DNA from: Deltaproteobacteria bacterium
Lineage (GTDB): Bacteria > Bdellovibrionota_B > Oligoflexia > Oligoflexales > Bog-1112
Length of the DNA: 64,000 bases
Assembly: GCA_020635195.1 (NCBI GenBank)
Contig: JACKAG010000011.1
Coordinates: 1-64,000 of the forward strand
Reading direction: 5' to 3'
Part shown: in pieces, positions 1 through 9,015 of the stretch
Layout: every line of letters begins with the position of its first letter
Numbering within the stretch: the stretch's first letter is position 1
Program-made: the position numbers and the translations under genes
Notes under the pieces: model-generated
The model's input: the letters and a program-made list of their open reading frames with translations, nothing else
Told to the model about the DNA's origin: nothing
Database searches by the model: none

Positions 1-156
1 CTCAGGCTCCGGAGGCCTGGTGATCATAGACGCCAGTTCCCCCGCAGTCAGAGCAGGGCTTTGAGGAACAGGTGACATTGCGTTCAGAATATCTGCCAGC
101 TGTTCTGCCAGTCTGAATTTAACGGGATCTGCAATTCTGAGGCTATGATGATTCAT
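1..156 (-). CDS. Hypothetical protein, N-terminal part (runs off the left edge)
   Basis: Reading the reverse strand from an ATG at 156 gives 52 open codons to the window edge. The start is preceded by a strong AGGAGG-like Shine-Dalgarno at about 162-172. The visible N-terminus is hydrophilic (starts MNHHSLRIADPVKF) and then Pro/Ala/Glu rich, with no signal peptide or recognisable domain. It diverges from comM, and about 270 bp between the two starts should hold both promoters. No function can be assigned from this fragment. Confidence 0.6.
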   Translation of the reverse strand, partial: MNHHSLRIADPVKFRLAEQLADILNAMSPVPQSPALTAGELASMITRPPEPE

Positions 157-426
157 TCGGATATCCCCCTCCTGGGGAACGGGAGGCCGCGCCACTTGCC
201 GGAAATCTTTCCTGCTGAGAGCCGGGGTCATATCATGAGCCCCGAAGATTCTGGTCTGGTCTGGCAACCCGGTCTTGTGGTTCAGGCTTCGAAAGCCCCA
301 TACTTAACCTGGCTGAGAAATGGCCGCAAGTCCAATGTCCCTGTTCCTTCCTGGCTTCCTTCGCTAATCCTGACTTTCTCTGCGAGAGATTCTGCTCTTT
401 TTTATATTCATCGGTGGAGGTGCTTT

Positions 427-2046
427 GTGAGTTCCGTGATCTGTTCTGCCTGCTGTGATGGTACCAGCTGCTCTCTGATTCAGGTGGAAAGCAATTTTCT
501 GAAAGGCTTTACCGGGGTTCAGCTGGTAGGGCAGATCTCGGATGTCTGCCGGGGAGGTCTGGAACGGGCCAAAGCAGCTCTGGAAAATATTGGCATCCCC
601 GTCCCACAACGGCGCATCATCATGAGCCTGGCTCCTGCGGATTACAGAAAAGACGGCAGCCAGCTGGATCTCGCCTTTGCCATCAATCTGGCCCTGCTGA
701 TCTCCGGAGAGTCCGGACGGAGCACAGCCATTCCTGTCTCCCGCTGGCTTTTTGCCTCTGAGCTAAGTCTGGATGGTCAGCTCAGACCGACCCGTAATAT
801 GATTTCATTCGCCATTGAAGCCGCCACCTCTGGCATGGAAGGTATGGTGGTTTCCCCGGACAGCGCAGCAGATCTGACCAGGATGATCCGGCATGCTTCC
901 GGCCCATTACGGACACTGCGTATCCTGTCCTTCCGGAACCTCAGAGAGGTGCTCACATGGATCTTTCAGGATTCCATCCAGGATATTCAGGCTGAAAGCA
1001 TCGAAGATCCTCCGGTACAGACGAAATCGCGACCTCTGAGCCCTGAACCGGAACGCACGGATTTTGATGATATGATTCTGAATCCTGAGCTGGAACAGAT
1101 TGCAAAAGTTGTCGCGACCGGTCTTCACAGCCTGATTTTGTATGGTTGCCCAGGGACAGGCAAGTCTATGTTTGCCGAGCGAATTCCAAGCCTCTTTCCC
1201 CGCCTGAATCCGGAGATCCATCTGGAAACACTCAGAATTCACAGTGCGGCAGAGTCCAGAATTCCGGAATCTCTGCTGGACGGAAGACCTCCCTACCGCG
1301 CACCGCACCATCACGCCAGTCCGGCAGCTGTCATCGGTGTGCCGGACGCCCCTGGTGAAACAGCTCTGGCCCATGGAGGCCTGTTATTTCTCGACGAGCT
1401 TCCGGAATTTCGCAGGGATATCCTGGAGGCCCTCCGTGAGCCTCTGGAAACAGGAGAGCTCAGAGTCTCCAGAGCCAGAAGTAAGGTCATCTGGAAGGCT
1501 GATATGACACTGGTCGCAGCCTGCAATCTCTGTCCCTGCGGCTGGTATTCCAGTGAAAAACGGCGCTGTTCCTGTCCGACCGTAAAAATCCTTGCTTACA
1601 GAAGAAAGCTCTCCGGACCTGTTATGGATCGCATCGACCTTCATATCAATCTCCCGGAATATTCAGGTGACCTCAGAGCCCCCTTTCTGAGAGAAGAGCG
1701 CCAGTCCGGCAAGACCATCAGAATGCAGGAGGACGTTCAGGCAGCCCGCGAACTCAGCCACAAACGCAACCAGAAATTTGGCATCCTGTATAATAAACAT
1801 CTGAGAGCAACCGATCTGGCTGAAGCAAGCGGTATCTGTAAAGAAACCCTACAGGATATGCTGGACAAACTCACTCATCGCGGTGCCAGCCAGCGATCCC
1901 TGATCAGAACCGTCCGCATAGCCCGTAGCCTTGCTGACCTGCGACTGGATGCTGTCGTCTCCGGAGAGGATATACGGCAGGCATGGGCCTGGCAGGCAGA
2001 TGTTGCCGCACGGCAGAGAGGCGATGAGGTTCTCGGCCTGATCTGA
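427..2046 (+). CDS. comM: YifB/ComM-family Mg chelatase-like AAA ATPase
   Basis: A 539-residue member of the ComM/YifB family. Characterised ComM is a hexameric helicase promoting branch migration during natural transformation. The order is standard: an N-terminal ChlI-like domain (NLAPADxRKxGSxxDL-type motif, here SLAPADYRKDG), a Walker A at about residue 240 (GCPGTGKS), the RPPYRAPHHHAS segment, Walker B near 322 (LFLDELPEF), a Cys cluster (NLCPCGW...CSC) and a C-terminal helical domain. An open frame runs upstream to 145, but I chose GTG 427 because GGAGG lies 6 nt upstream and the family's N-terminal fold begins there. The family is usually about 500 residues. The N-terminal 30 residues are divergent. 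A prepilin gene follows, which is compatible with a DNA-uptake role but does not prove one. Confidence 0.92.
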   Translation: MSSVICSACCDGTSCSLIQVESNFLKGFTGVQLVGQISDVCRGGLERAKAALENIGIPVPQRRIIMSLAPADYRKDGSQLDLAFAINLALLISGESGRSTAIPVSRWLFASELSLDGQLRPTRNMISFAIEAATSGMEGMVVSPDSAADLTRMIRHASGPLRTLRILSFRNLREVLTWIFQDSIQDIQAESIEDPPVQTKSRPLSPEPERTDFDDMILNPELEQIAKVVATGLHSLILYGCPGTGKSMFAERIPSLFPRLNPEIHLETLRIHSAAESRIPESLLDGRPPYRAPHHHASPAAVIGVPDAPGETALAHGGLLFLDELPEFRRDILEALREPLETGELRVSRARSKVIWKADMTLVAACNLCPCGWYSSEKRRCSCPTVKILAYRRKLSGPVMDRIDLHINLPEYSGDLRAPFLREERQSGKTIRMQEDVQAARELSHKRNQKFGILYNKHLRATDLAEASGICKETLQDMLDKLTHRGASQRSLIRTVRIARSLADLRLDAVVSGEDIRQAWAWQADVAARQRGDEVLGLI

Positions 2047-2136
2047 GCCAGCGGTGCATGACACTCAGAATCAAGGAAATTCTTCTGCGAACCGATAGCA
2101 GAGGATAAGGGCGATGACTGCCAGGAGACAAAGGCC

Positions 2137-2685
2137 ATGAAGACACAAAAGGACAACCGATGCAGCCTGTTCCGCTTTCCGGGAGATCTCCTGAAACCCC
2201 TGCAAAGTCCGGGACAAAACCGGGGCTTCAGCCTTGTGGAATTAATGATCGTCGTCGCCATTATCGGTGTCCTGTCAGCACTCGCTGTTCCCCGCTTCCG
2301 GACCTTTCAGGCTAAGGCCAGACAGGCTGAAGCCAAGTCGAACCTCGCATTTATTTATACTCTCCAGCAATCATACTTCGGAGATAACGACAAATTTGCC
2401 ACAATGGAAGACACAGGGAATGGGACCGACTGCCCTGAAAATGAACTTGGTTTTGTCCTGAAACCCTGTGATTCTGCACGATATGTTTACAAATCCAGTT
2501 CAACAGATGCAGCAGTTGATTTCGCCGCTGTGGCGACCTCTGGCACAGGCTCTTCAAATAAGGTTCTGACGGGCTGTAGCTCGGCAGACGAATGGAGAAT
2601 CGACCAGGAGAAATGCCTCTGCGCTCTCAACGATGTCACCAAACACTGTGATGACACCTTTGATGAATGCGCCTCTAAGTGCTGA
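2137..2685 (+). CDS. Type IV prepilin / pseudopilin-like protein
   Basis: A 182-residue class III signal protein. The N-methylation motif is G30|FSLVELMIVVAIIGVLSALA: cleavage after Gly30, Phe at mature +1 and the conserved Glu at +5, followed by the hydrophobic helix and then a polar globular domain. The C-terminus is cysteine rich (at least six Cys in the last 50 residues), suggesting disulfides in the exported domain. The 30-residue leader is long for a type IVa pilin; no better-supported internal start is visible. It stands alone: no assembly ATPase, PilC or prepilin peptidase lies nearby, so it depends on machinery encoded elsewhere. Whether it is a major pilin, a minor pilin or a type II secretion pseudopilin cannot be decided here. 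Confidence 0.85.
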   Translation: MKTQKDNRCSLFRFPGDLLKPLQSPGQNRGFSLVELMIVVAIIGVLSALAVPRFRTFQAKARQAEAKSNLAFIYTLQQSYFGDNDKFATMEDTGNGTDCPENELGFVLKPCDSARYVYKSSSTDAAVDFAAVATSGTGSSNKVLTGCSSADEWRIDQEKCLCALNDVTKHCDDTFDECASKC

Positions 2686-2776
2686 AGCCTGCTATTGCAA
2701 GCCTCTCCGTTCTCTGGCCTGATCCCACTTAAGAAATCGGGAAAGAACAAAGCAAAAGACTCTCGTCCAAAAGCCG

Positions 2777-2798
2777 GAATCTGTTAGAATACAGATTC
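2777..2798. promoter_or_regulatory. Perfect inverted repeat upstream of the aldolase gene
   Basis: GAATCTGT-TAGAAT-ACAGATTC: two perfect 8-nt arms around a 6-nt spacer, ending 31 nt before the aldolase ATG and followed by a T-rich stretch. It could be an operator or a weak terminator for the prepilin transcript; the sequence alone cannot separate these. Confidence 0.4.
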
Positions 2799-2829
2799 TC
2801 TTTGCTATTTTCTATGGGAGACAAAGGTT

Positions 2830-3870
2830 ATGGCTCTTATCCCGTTACGGACTCTTCTGGATCATGCTGCGGAACATCAGTATGGTGTCGGAGCCTTTAA
2901 TGTCAACAATATGGAGCAGATTCAGGCCATCATGGAAGCTGCCCGGGAAACAGAAAGCCCGGTCATCGTTCAGGCCTCCCGTGGCGCAAGAAGCTATTCT
3001 CAGGATCATTACCTCAGGCATCTGATGCTGGCTGCCACTGAACTTTATCCGGAAATTCCTGTTGTCATGCACCAGGACCACGGGAACAGTCCTCTGACCT
3101 GCTTTTCAGCGATCCGGCAGGGATTTACCTCGGTCATGATGGACGGTTCCCTCAAAGAAGACGCAAAAACTCCTGCTGATTTTGAATATAACTGCAAAGT
3201 AACCCGTCATGTGGTGGACGTCGCACACGCTTTCGGCGTTTCTGTTGAAGGAGAGCTGGGTTGTCTGGGCTCCCTTGAAACAGGCCGTGGCGAAAAAGAA
3301 GACGGTCATGGCTTTGAAGGAAGCCTTAGCCGGGATCAGCTGTTGACAGATCCTGAGGAAGCCGCTGAATTTGTCCGGCAGACCGGCGTGGATGCACTGG
3401 CAGTTGCTATAGGAACCAGCCATGGCGCCTACAAATTTACCCGCAAGCCAGATGGGGACATCCTGGCGATCAGCCGTATTCAGGCCATCCATGATCGTCT
3501 GCCCAACACTCATCTGGTGATGCATGGCTCATCATCCGTCCCTCAGGAGCTTCAGGACCTGATCAACCGTTACGGAGGACAGATCCGGCAAACTTACGGG
3601 GTTCCTGTTGAGGAAATTCAGAAAGGCATCCAGCACGGCGTCCGCAAAATCAATGTAGATACCGATAACAGGCTGGCAATCACCGGCGCCATCCGTAAAA
3701 TCATGGCAGAAAAACCTGAAGAGTTTGACCCCAGAACCTGGCTTAAGCCTGCACGGGATGCCATGAAGCAGGTGGTCCGGGACAGGATGATCTCTTTTGG
3801 TCAGGCAGGACGTGCTCCTCATATCCGTCAGGTCACCCTGGAAGAAATGAGTCGGAAATATTTTCTCTGA
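2830..3870 (+). CDS. fba: Class II fructose-1,6-bisphosphate aldolase, Calvin-cycle type
   Basis: A 346-residue zinc-dependent aldolase interconverting fructose-1,6-bisphosphate with dihydroxyacetone phosphate and glyceraldehyde-3-phosphate (the CbbA-type subfamily also acts on sedoheptulose-1,7-bisphosphate). Visible family marks are the N-terminal GVGAFNVNNMEQ, VIVQASRGAR, the metal-binding VMHQDHGN, the SVMMDGS strand, EGELGCLGSLETG, and the late KINVDTDNR motif. Length matches the CbbA subgroup (about 345). GGGAG lies about 11 nt upstream of the ATG. No other Calvin genes are nearby, so a glycolytic or gluconeogenic role is likelier than carbon fixation. Confidence 0.95.
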   Translation: MALIPLRTLLDHAAEHQYGVGAFNVNNMEQIQAIMEAARETESPVIVQASRGARSYSQDHYLRHLMLAATELYPEIPVVMHQDHGNSPLTCFSAIRQGFTSVMMDGSLKEDAKTPADFEYNCKVTRHVVDVAHAFGVSVEGELGCLGSLETGRGEKEDGHGFEGSLSRDQLLTDPEEAAEFVRQTGVDALAVAIGTSHGAYKFTRKPDGDILAISRIQAIHDRLPNTHLVMHGSSSVPQELQDLINRYGGQIRQTYGVPVEEIQKGIQHGVRKINVDTDNRLAITGAIRKIMAEKPEEFDPRTWLKPARDAMKQVVRDRMISFGQAGRAPHIRQVTLEEMSRKYFL

Positions 3871-3921
3871 GAGATGATTAAGGAAGAAAGCTGTTAAGCC
3901 GGGTTAAGAAAAACACGGCAA

Positions 3922-6900
3922 TCAGCTGCACCTTAAGTCCAGAGTGTAACGAAACTCCTCAGAACCTGGCATATCCCTAACCTGAACTTTACCAACTGTA
4001 AAACCAAGAGGAGAAAACTTCGCCCGGCAACGAGATTCCGCTTCATTCTCATTGACCGGCACTGTTTCATAGCTTCGCCCTCCTGGATGAGCAGAATAAA
4101 ATGTACACCCACCAATCGAATGACCTGACGATTTTTCAACCACATCAAAGATCAGCGGTGTATTAACTGGCAGCGTAGGATGAAGTCCTGACGGAGGTTG
4201 CCACGCCTTATATCGGATACCAGCTATATAATCAGAGGCATCCTGAATGCGCTGAAGGGGGATCCGGAAACCATTACAGGCAAGGTCAAAACGTTCATCA
4301 TAGCCCTTCATCCGAATCTGAATACGCTCCACAGACGAATCAACAGCACGACTCACCGTCCCATGGTACAGATCTTCTCCCATAACATGCCATGGCTCCA
4401 GAGCATGACGAAGCTCAAGTTCCATATGCCCCACCTGAGTCCGCCCCCAGAGAGGGCAACGAAAATCAAAAAAAGCCTGAAACCAGGCAGGATCAAATTT
4501 TATGCTGAATTTTTCAAGATAGTTCAGAACCTTGCAGAAGTCCCCCCAGAGACGATCAGGCAGCATAAATTCATCATGAAGTCTGGAGCCCCACCGGATT
4601 AAACGATGCTGATAAGGGTGCTTCCAGAACAGCAACACGACAGCCCTGACAAGAAGTCCCTGAACTAAAGCCATCTGAGGATGAGGAGGCATTTCAAAAC
4701 CTCTCATCTCAACAAGACCCAAACGACCAGTGGCAGAATCCGGGGAAAAAAGTTTATCAATACAAAACTCAGATCGATGGGTATTTCCAGATGAATCAAT
4801 CAGAAGATTCCGGAAGAGACGATCGACTAACCAGGGAGCTGTTTCTTTATTCTTTTCAAGGTGTCTGAAAGCAATCTCCAGCTCGTAAAGAGAGTCATTA
4901 CGGGATTCATCAATACGGGGAGACTGGCTTGTCGGCCCAATAAACTCCGAAGAAAATAAGTAGGACAGACTGGGATGATGTTGCCAGAAAGTCAACAGAC
5001 TCTGAAGTAAATCCGGACGTCTGAGAAAGGGGCTATCCTCAGGCTTTTGCGCTCCGAGAACAATATGATTCCCACCACCTGTTCCTACTCTTCGCCCATC
5101 GACAAAAAACCGGGAGCTCGAAAGATTCGCTAAATGAGCTTCCTTATAGATTGTCTGCAAAGAATTCTGATAGTCATTCCAATTAGCAACAGGGCTTATA
5201 TTGACTTCCAAAACTCCGGGATCAGGCGTCACACTAAAAGACTGCAACCTTCGATCAGCAGGTGGCTGATACCCTTCAATCCGAACATGATACGAGAGCT
5301 CTTTCGCAACAAGTTCAATCGCAATCATCAGTTCAAGAAAGTGTTCCGCATAGCTTAGGGGAGGGCAGAATACCGACAAATGTCCGTTCCGGATCTCCAC
5401 ACATAAAGCTGTCCTGACATAAGCGTCTGCCATGACACTATCAGGCAAATCGATCGTTCCCTGCCTAAGAAGCTGCTGAAGGATCTCCGCACGCTCCTTA
5501 AAGGGTTCAACAGCACCAGCGGGATCACGGTATGGCCAGATCTCATTCTGCCCCGCCTGATTTACAGGGACCTGGTGTAATGGTAGCCTATAACCTGCTG
5601 GTGAATCTCCTTCAGTCAATTCCATATAGTGCGTTAAAGACTTCCATCGCGAACTGATCCATCTGCTGAGCGTATGACTGTATAATAATGGCAGCACATA
5701 AGCAGCCACATGCCCATCTTTCTCTAGCGCTGATAAAATAAAATCATCTGAGAGACTAAGGGTTTTTGCCAGTGACTCAATAAAGTCTTTCGCATTTTCA
5801 ATACAGTATGTCTTTACAGATGTTCTGACAGGGGTACACAGCTCTGTTTCAAAGATGGGTTTGCCATCTGATCTGTAATATGTTGAGATAGCCCATCTGG
5901 GTAAAGATTCTCCCGGATACCACTTGCCCTGCCCAAGATGAACCAGACTGCCAGGATACAAATGATCTCTGAGTCTTTGTGTGAGTTTCAGAGCACAGTC
6001 CCATTTGCCTCCTCCTGAAGCTTTTCCTACCCAGGATTCGCTTTCAATATTGTCCGCGGGCACAAAAGTAGGCTCTCCTCCCATCGTGAGGCGAACATCC
6101 TCCTGACGCAATCCGTCATCAATGACTCTTCCAAGTTTATCAATATCCTGCCACTCTTCCTCACTATAGGGCTTCGTAATACGGCGATCCTGATTGAGCC
6201 TTGTCACAGACATCATATGATCAAGTCTGGCATGACATGCTTCAAGCTCTCCGGAAAGCGGTGCGGCATCCTGAGGAAACGGCGTACAACAAAGCGGAAT
6301 ATGTCCTTCTCCCGCAAGCAATCCAGAGGTGGCATCCAGTCCGACCCACCCAGCCCCGGGAAGATAGACTTCTGTCCAGGCATGGAGATCCGTAAAATCT
6401 TCTTCCGGGCCACCCGGGCCACTCGCTGATCTGATATCAGGTTTAAGCTGGATTAAATATCCCGAGACAAATCTTGTCGCTAAACCTAAATGCCTTAATA
6501 TCTGACAAAGCAACCATGCGAAGTCGCGACAGGAACCGCTTTGCTTTGACAATGTGACATCACTGCTCTGAACACCCGGTTCAAGCCTGACCAGATAATT
6601 TAATTTCGAACAGACATCGCGATTAATTTTAACCAAAAAATCAACTATTTTGCTCTCAGATCGATCAATACCTTCAGCCAGGGAAGTGATCAATGGACCT
6701 GAGTCAATGATCTTCAGATAGGGTTTCAGTTGATCTGAGAGTTCCTCTGAATAAGAGAATGGAAAAGACTCGTAATTTTTATCAAGAAAAAAATCAAATG
6801 GATTGAATGATCGGATTTCTGTCACCAACCCTACAGTAATATATAGATGATCTGTTGGATCGGAAAAGACGACTCGTGCCAGATAATTCCCAAACGGATC

Positions 6901-7068
6901 CTGTTGCCAGTTTATAAAGTGCTTTTGCGGTTCAATCGATAAACTATAACGACAGATACTACTGCGTGTATGAGGGGCCGGACGTAAGCGAATCACCTGA
7001 GGCCCAAGTTTAACTCTTCGATCATAATGATATCTGGTTTCATGATGCAGTGAAACATCAACCGCCAT
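3922..7068 (-). CDS. Transglutaminase-like protein with large DUF2126 region
   Basis: A 1048-residue protein. Residues 1-95 match the beta-rich domain that precedes bacterial transglutaminase-like domains (HHETRYHYDR...VIRLRPAP). The papain-fold core follows with a complete triad: Cys180 (QSGSCRDFA), His229 (DLHAWTEVYLPG) and Asp245 (GLDATSG). The rest, from about 300 onward, is the long DUF2126 region with GGEPTFV and GGGNHIVLG patches. The usual length is about 1100. AGGAG lies 7 nt upstream of ATG 7068. Families of this set were predicted from comparative genomics (Iyer, Aravind and colleagues) to make or process peptide-like tags with ATP-grasp and alpha-E proteins, and those partners are encoded divergently just upstream. 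The natural substrate is unknown. Confidence 0.85.
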   Translation of the reverse strand: MAVDVSLHHETRYHYDRRVKLGPQVIRLRPAPHTRSSICRYSLSIEPQKHFINWQQDPFGNYLARVVFSDPTDHLYITVGLVTEIRSFNPFDFFLDKNYESFPFSYSEELSDQLKPYLKIIDSGPLITSLAEGIDRSESKIVDFLVKINRDVCSKLNYLVRLEPGVQSSDVTLSKQSGSCRDFAWLLCQILRHLGLATRFVSGYLIQLKPDIRSASGPGGPEEDFTDLHAWTEVYLPGAGWVGLDATSGLLAGEGHIPLCCTPFPQDAAPLSGELEACHARLDHMMSVTRLNQDRRITKPYSEEEWQDIDKLGRVIDDGLRQEDVRLTMGGEPTFVPADNIESESWVGKASGGGKWDCALKLTQRLRDHLYPGSLVHLGQGKWYPGESLPRWAISTYYRSDGKPIFETELCTPVRTSVKTYCIENAKDFIESLAKTLSLSDDFILSALEKDGHVAAYVLPLLYSHTLSRWISSRWKSLTHYMELTEGDSPAGYRLPLHQVPVNQAGQNEIWPYRDPAGAVEPFKERAEILQQLLRQGTIDLPDSVMADAYVRTALCVEIRNGHLSVFCPPLSYAEHFLELMIAIELVAKELSYHVRIEGYQPPADRRLQSFSVTPDPGVLEVNISPVANWNDYQNSLQTIYKEAHLANLSSSRFFVDGRRVGTGGGNHIVLGAQKPEDSPFLRRPDLLQSLLTFWQHHPSLSYLFSSEFIGPTSQSPRIDESRNDSLYELEIAFRHLEKNKETAPWLVDRLFRNLLIDSSGNTHRSEFCIDKLFSPDSATGRLGLVEMRGFEMPPHPQMALVQGLLVRAVVLLFWKHPYQHRLIRWGSRLHDEFMLPDRLWGDFCKVLNYLEKFSIKFDPAWFQAFFDFRCPLWGRTQVGHMELELRHALEPWHVMGEDLYHGTVSRAVDSSVERIQIRMKGYDERFDLACNGFRIPLQRIQDASDYIAGIRYKAWQPPSGLHPTLPVNTPLIFDVVEKSSGHSIGGCTFYSAHPGGRSYETVPVNENEAESRCRAKFSPLGFTVGKVQVRDMPGSEEFRYTLDLRCS

Positions 7069-7215
7069 CAGTCAGCTCCTGCTAAGAAGGGTCGCCAGAT
7101 ATTCCAGCGTGAATGAAATCTTGTCAGATTTCCAAAAACGACTTAAACATATAACATCTGTTTGTCAGTCGCACTATGCATTAATCTGACCCTCCTTGTT
7201 CTCAGAAGGCTGTAT

Positions 7216-9015
7216 ATGTCTGGAAATGTGATGGCTCTCAGCTTTGACTGCCCTATATCTCCCGAAATTGAATTTCACGGAGAACCCGATTCAGTCATGC
7301 CATACCAATCTTGGGGGTTTGCGTGGTATTCAACCAGCGATACCTTAGCCTCTCTCATTCACGGTGGTTCCGAAACGTCACGCGATAAAATTTCACAGAC
7401 ACTCAATGACTGGAAACGGTTTCATTCCGCAACTTTTTTATGTAAATTTTCTCAGAATGATCTGGAACAGACGAAACAGAACAGCCAGCCATTTTCCCGC
7501 ACACTGGGAGGACGAGAATGGGTCTGGATGTCACTGGGAGAGATTCCAAGAAGTCACAGAGAAAGCGATAGTGTTTTTACAGAAGCGATCGGAACCTCCG
7601 GATCAGAAGAGGCTTTTTGTTCATTTCTCGACAAGCTCTATGCTAATGGACAAAGAAATTTGTCTGATGTTCCATGGCTGGAAATGAGCCACTTCTTTTC
7701 CAGACAAAAAATATACAACAAAGCTCAGATTTATATTTCTGATGGCCAGTATCTGAGCATCTTCCGTGGAATCGAGTGCGAATCAGAAACCTTTATCAAC
7801 AGATTTTTACCTCCACACAGGACGACAGAACTCGTAACCCCAGTACTGTCCGTCAACATTGGTAATAAAATAGATTCGCACAGATCTCTGGCTATCATTA
7901 CTAATGCTCCTGTTGATGGTGGAGATCAACGCAAGATAGATCCAGGCGGAATGGTCGTACTTCGCCGCTCAGCAATCGTCTGGGAACACAAAATTTCTGA
8001 ATCAAAAACGTTTGCAAAATCATCAACAGATTCTTTTAAGTCATTTGCAAACCAATCTTCTGTCAGCACCCTTTACCAGGCTCATCAGAAAATCATAACA
8101 AACACGCGATCAGTTATTCAGACAGCAGATGGCGCAGCACTTAGCTTCCGGAAGCTCCATATTTCTCATAAGACAACATACCGATATGCTCGTGCTGTAA
8201 AACGCAGCACACACAATTTCCGTCTATCTCCTGTCGAAGATGATATTCAGGAAGTTGAATCGGCATCAGTCTCTTTTTCATTAGCAACAACACCTTTATT
8301 TTATATCGATACTTTTGGAAATCGATCGATCCACCTGACTGTTGATTCCCCATACAAAGAATTTACGATATTCAGTGAATCGATTATTAAAATTTATGCG
8401 CTACCACCTGATGATTTATCATCACCACTCAGACGAGCTCAGATTCCTTTACTCTGGCTTCCATGGCAACGGCAAATGTTACTTCCATATCTCTTACCAC
8501 CAGAGTTGCCAGAAGCTCAACTTTGGGAATTAAATCAGTACGCTATGAGCTTTGTAGAACGGAATGATTATCAGCTTCTTGAAACTCTGGACGACATTAA
8601 CAAAACCATTTATACAGAGTTTCAATATCAGAGTGGTAGTACAAGTTTGTATACATCTCCTTTTGATGTTTATGTAACGCGCAAAGGAGTCTGTCAGGAC
8701 TTCGCTAATTTATTTATCTGCTTAGTCAGAATTTTAAACATCCCAGCACGATATCGAATGGGATACATTTACACAGGAGGAGACTATAAAAACAAGGAAC
8801 AATCTGATGCCTCTCACGCCTGGTTAGAAGTTTATCTGCCCTATCTTGGCTGGCGTGGATTTGATCCGACAAATGGTTGCACTATTGGTCAGGACCATAT
8901 AAGGATCGCATGTGGCCGTAACTATATCGATGCGACACCTACCTCCGGCACGATTTATAAAGGCGGAGGAAAAGAAGAACTCTTGATAGATGTCAAAGTG
9001 ACAGATGGATCATAG
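7216..9015 (+). CDS. Fusion of a degenerate class II glutamine amidotransferase (NTN) domain and a transglutaminase-like domain
   Basis: About 599 residues from ATG 7216, which has AGAAGG 6 nt upstream; the frame opens earlier at 7162 without a better site. Residues 1-270 follow the YafJ/GATase-II pattern: MALSF at the start, WGFAWY near 33, SATFLCKF near 71, NSQPFSRTLGGREWVW near 90 and the late TNAPVDGG...IDPGGMVVLRR strands. The nucleophile that should be Cys after the initiator Met is Ala (MALSF instead of MCxLx), so amidotransferase activity is not expected. Residues 310-590 are a transglutaminase-like domain with an intact triad: Cys493 (GVCQDFA), His534 (SHAWLEVYLP) and Asp550 (GFDPTNGC). 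It overlaps the ATP-grasp gene by 11 nt. Base composition is more AT rich than the flanks. Confidence 0.8.
   Translation: MSGNVMALSFDCPISPEIEFHGEPDSVMPYQSWGFAWYSTSDTLASLIHGGSETSRDKISQTLNDWKRFHSATFLCKFSQNDLEQTKQNSQPFSRTLGGREWVWMSLGEIPRSHRESDSVFTEAIGTSGSEEAFCSFLDKLYANGQRNLSDVPWLEMSHFFSRQKIYNKAQIYISDGQYLSIFRGIECESETFINRFLPPHRTTELVTPVLSVNIGNKIDSHRSLAIITNAPVDGGDQRKIDPGGMVVLRRSAIVWEHKISESKTFAKSSTDSFKSFANQSSVSTLYQAHQKIITNTRSVIQTADGAALSFRKLHISHKTTYRYARAVKRSTHNFRLSPVEDDIQEVESASVSFSLATTPLFYIDTFGNRSIHLTVDSPYKEFTIFSESIIKIYALPPDDLSSPLRRAQIPLLWLPWQRQMLLPYLLPPELPEAQLWELNQYAMSFVERNDYQLLETLDDINKTIYTEFQYQSGSTSLYTSPFDVYVTRKGVCQDFANLFICLVRILNIPARYRMGYIYTGGDYKNKEQSDASHAWLEVYLPYLGWRGFDPTNGCTIGQDHIRIACGRNYIDATPTSGTIYKGGGKEELLIDVKVTDGS

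Noticed and set aside
145..426. N-terminal extension of comM
   Set aside because: The extra 94 residues do not match the family and lack a ribosome site, while GTG 427 has GGAGG at ideal spacing.
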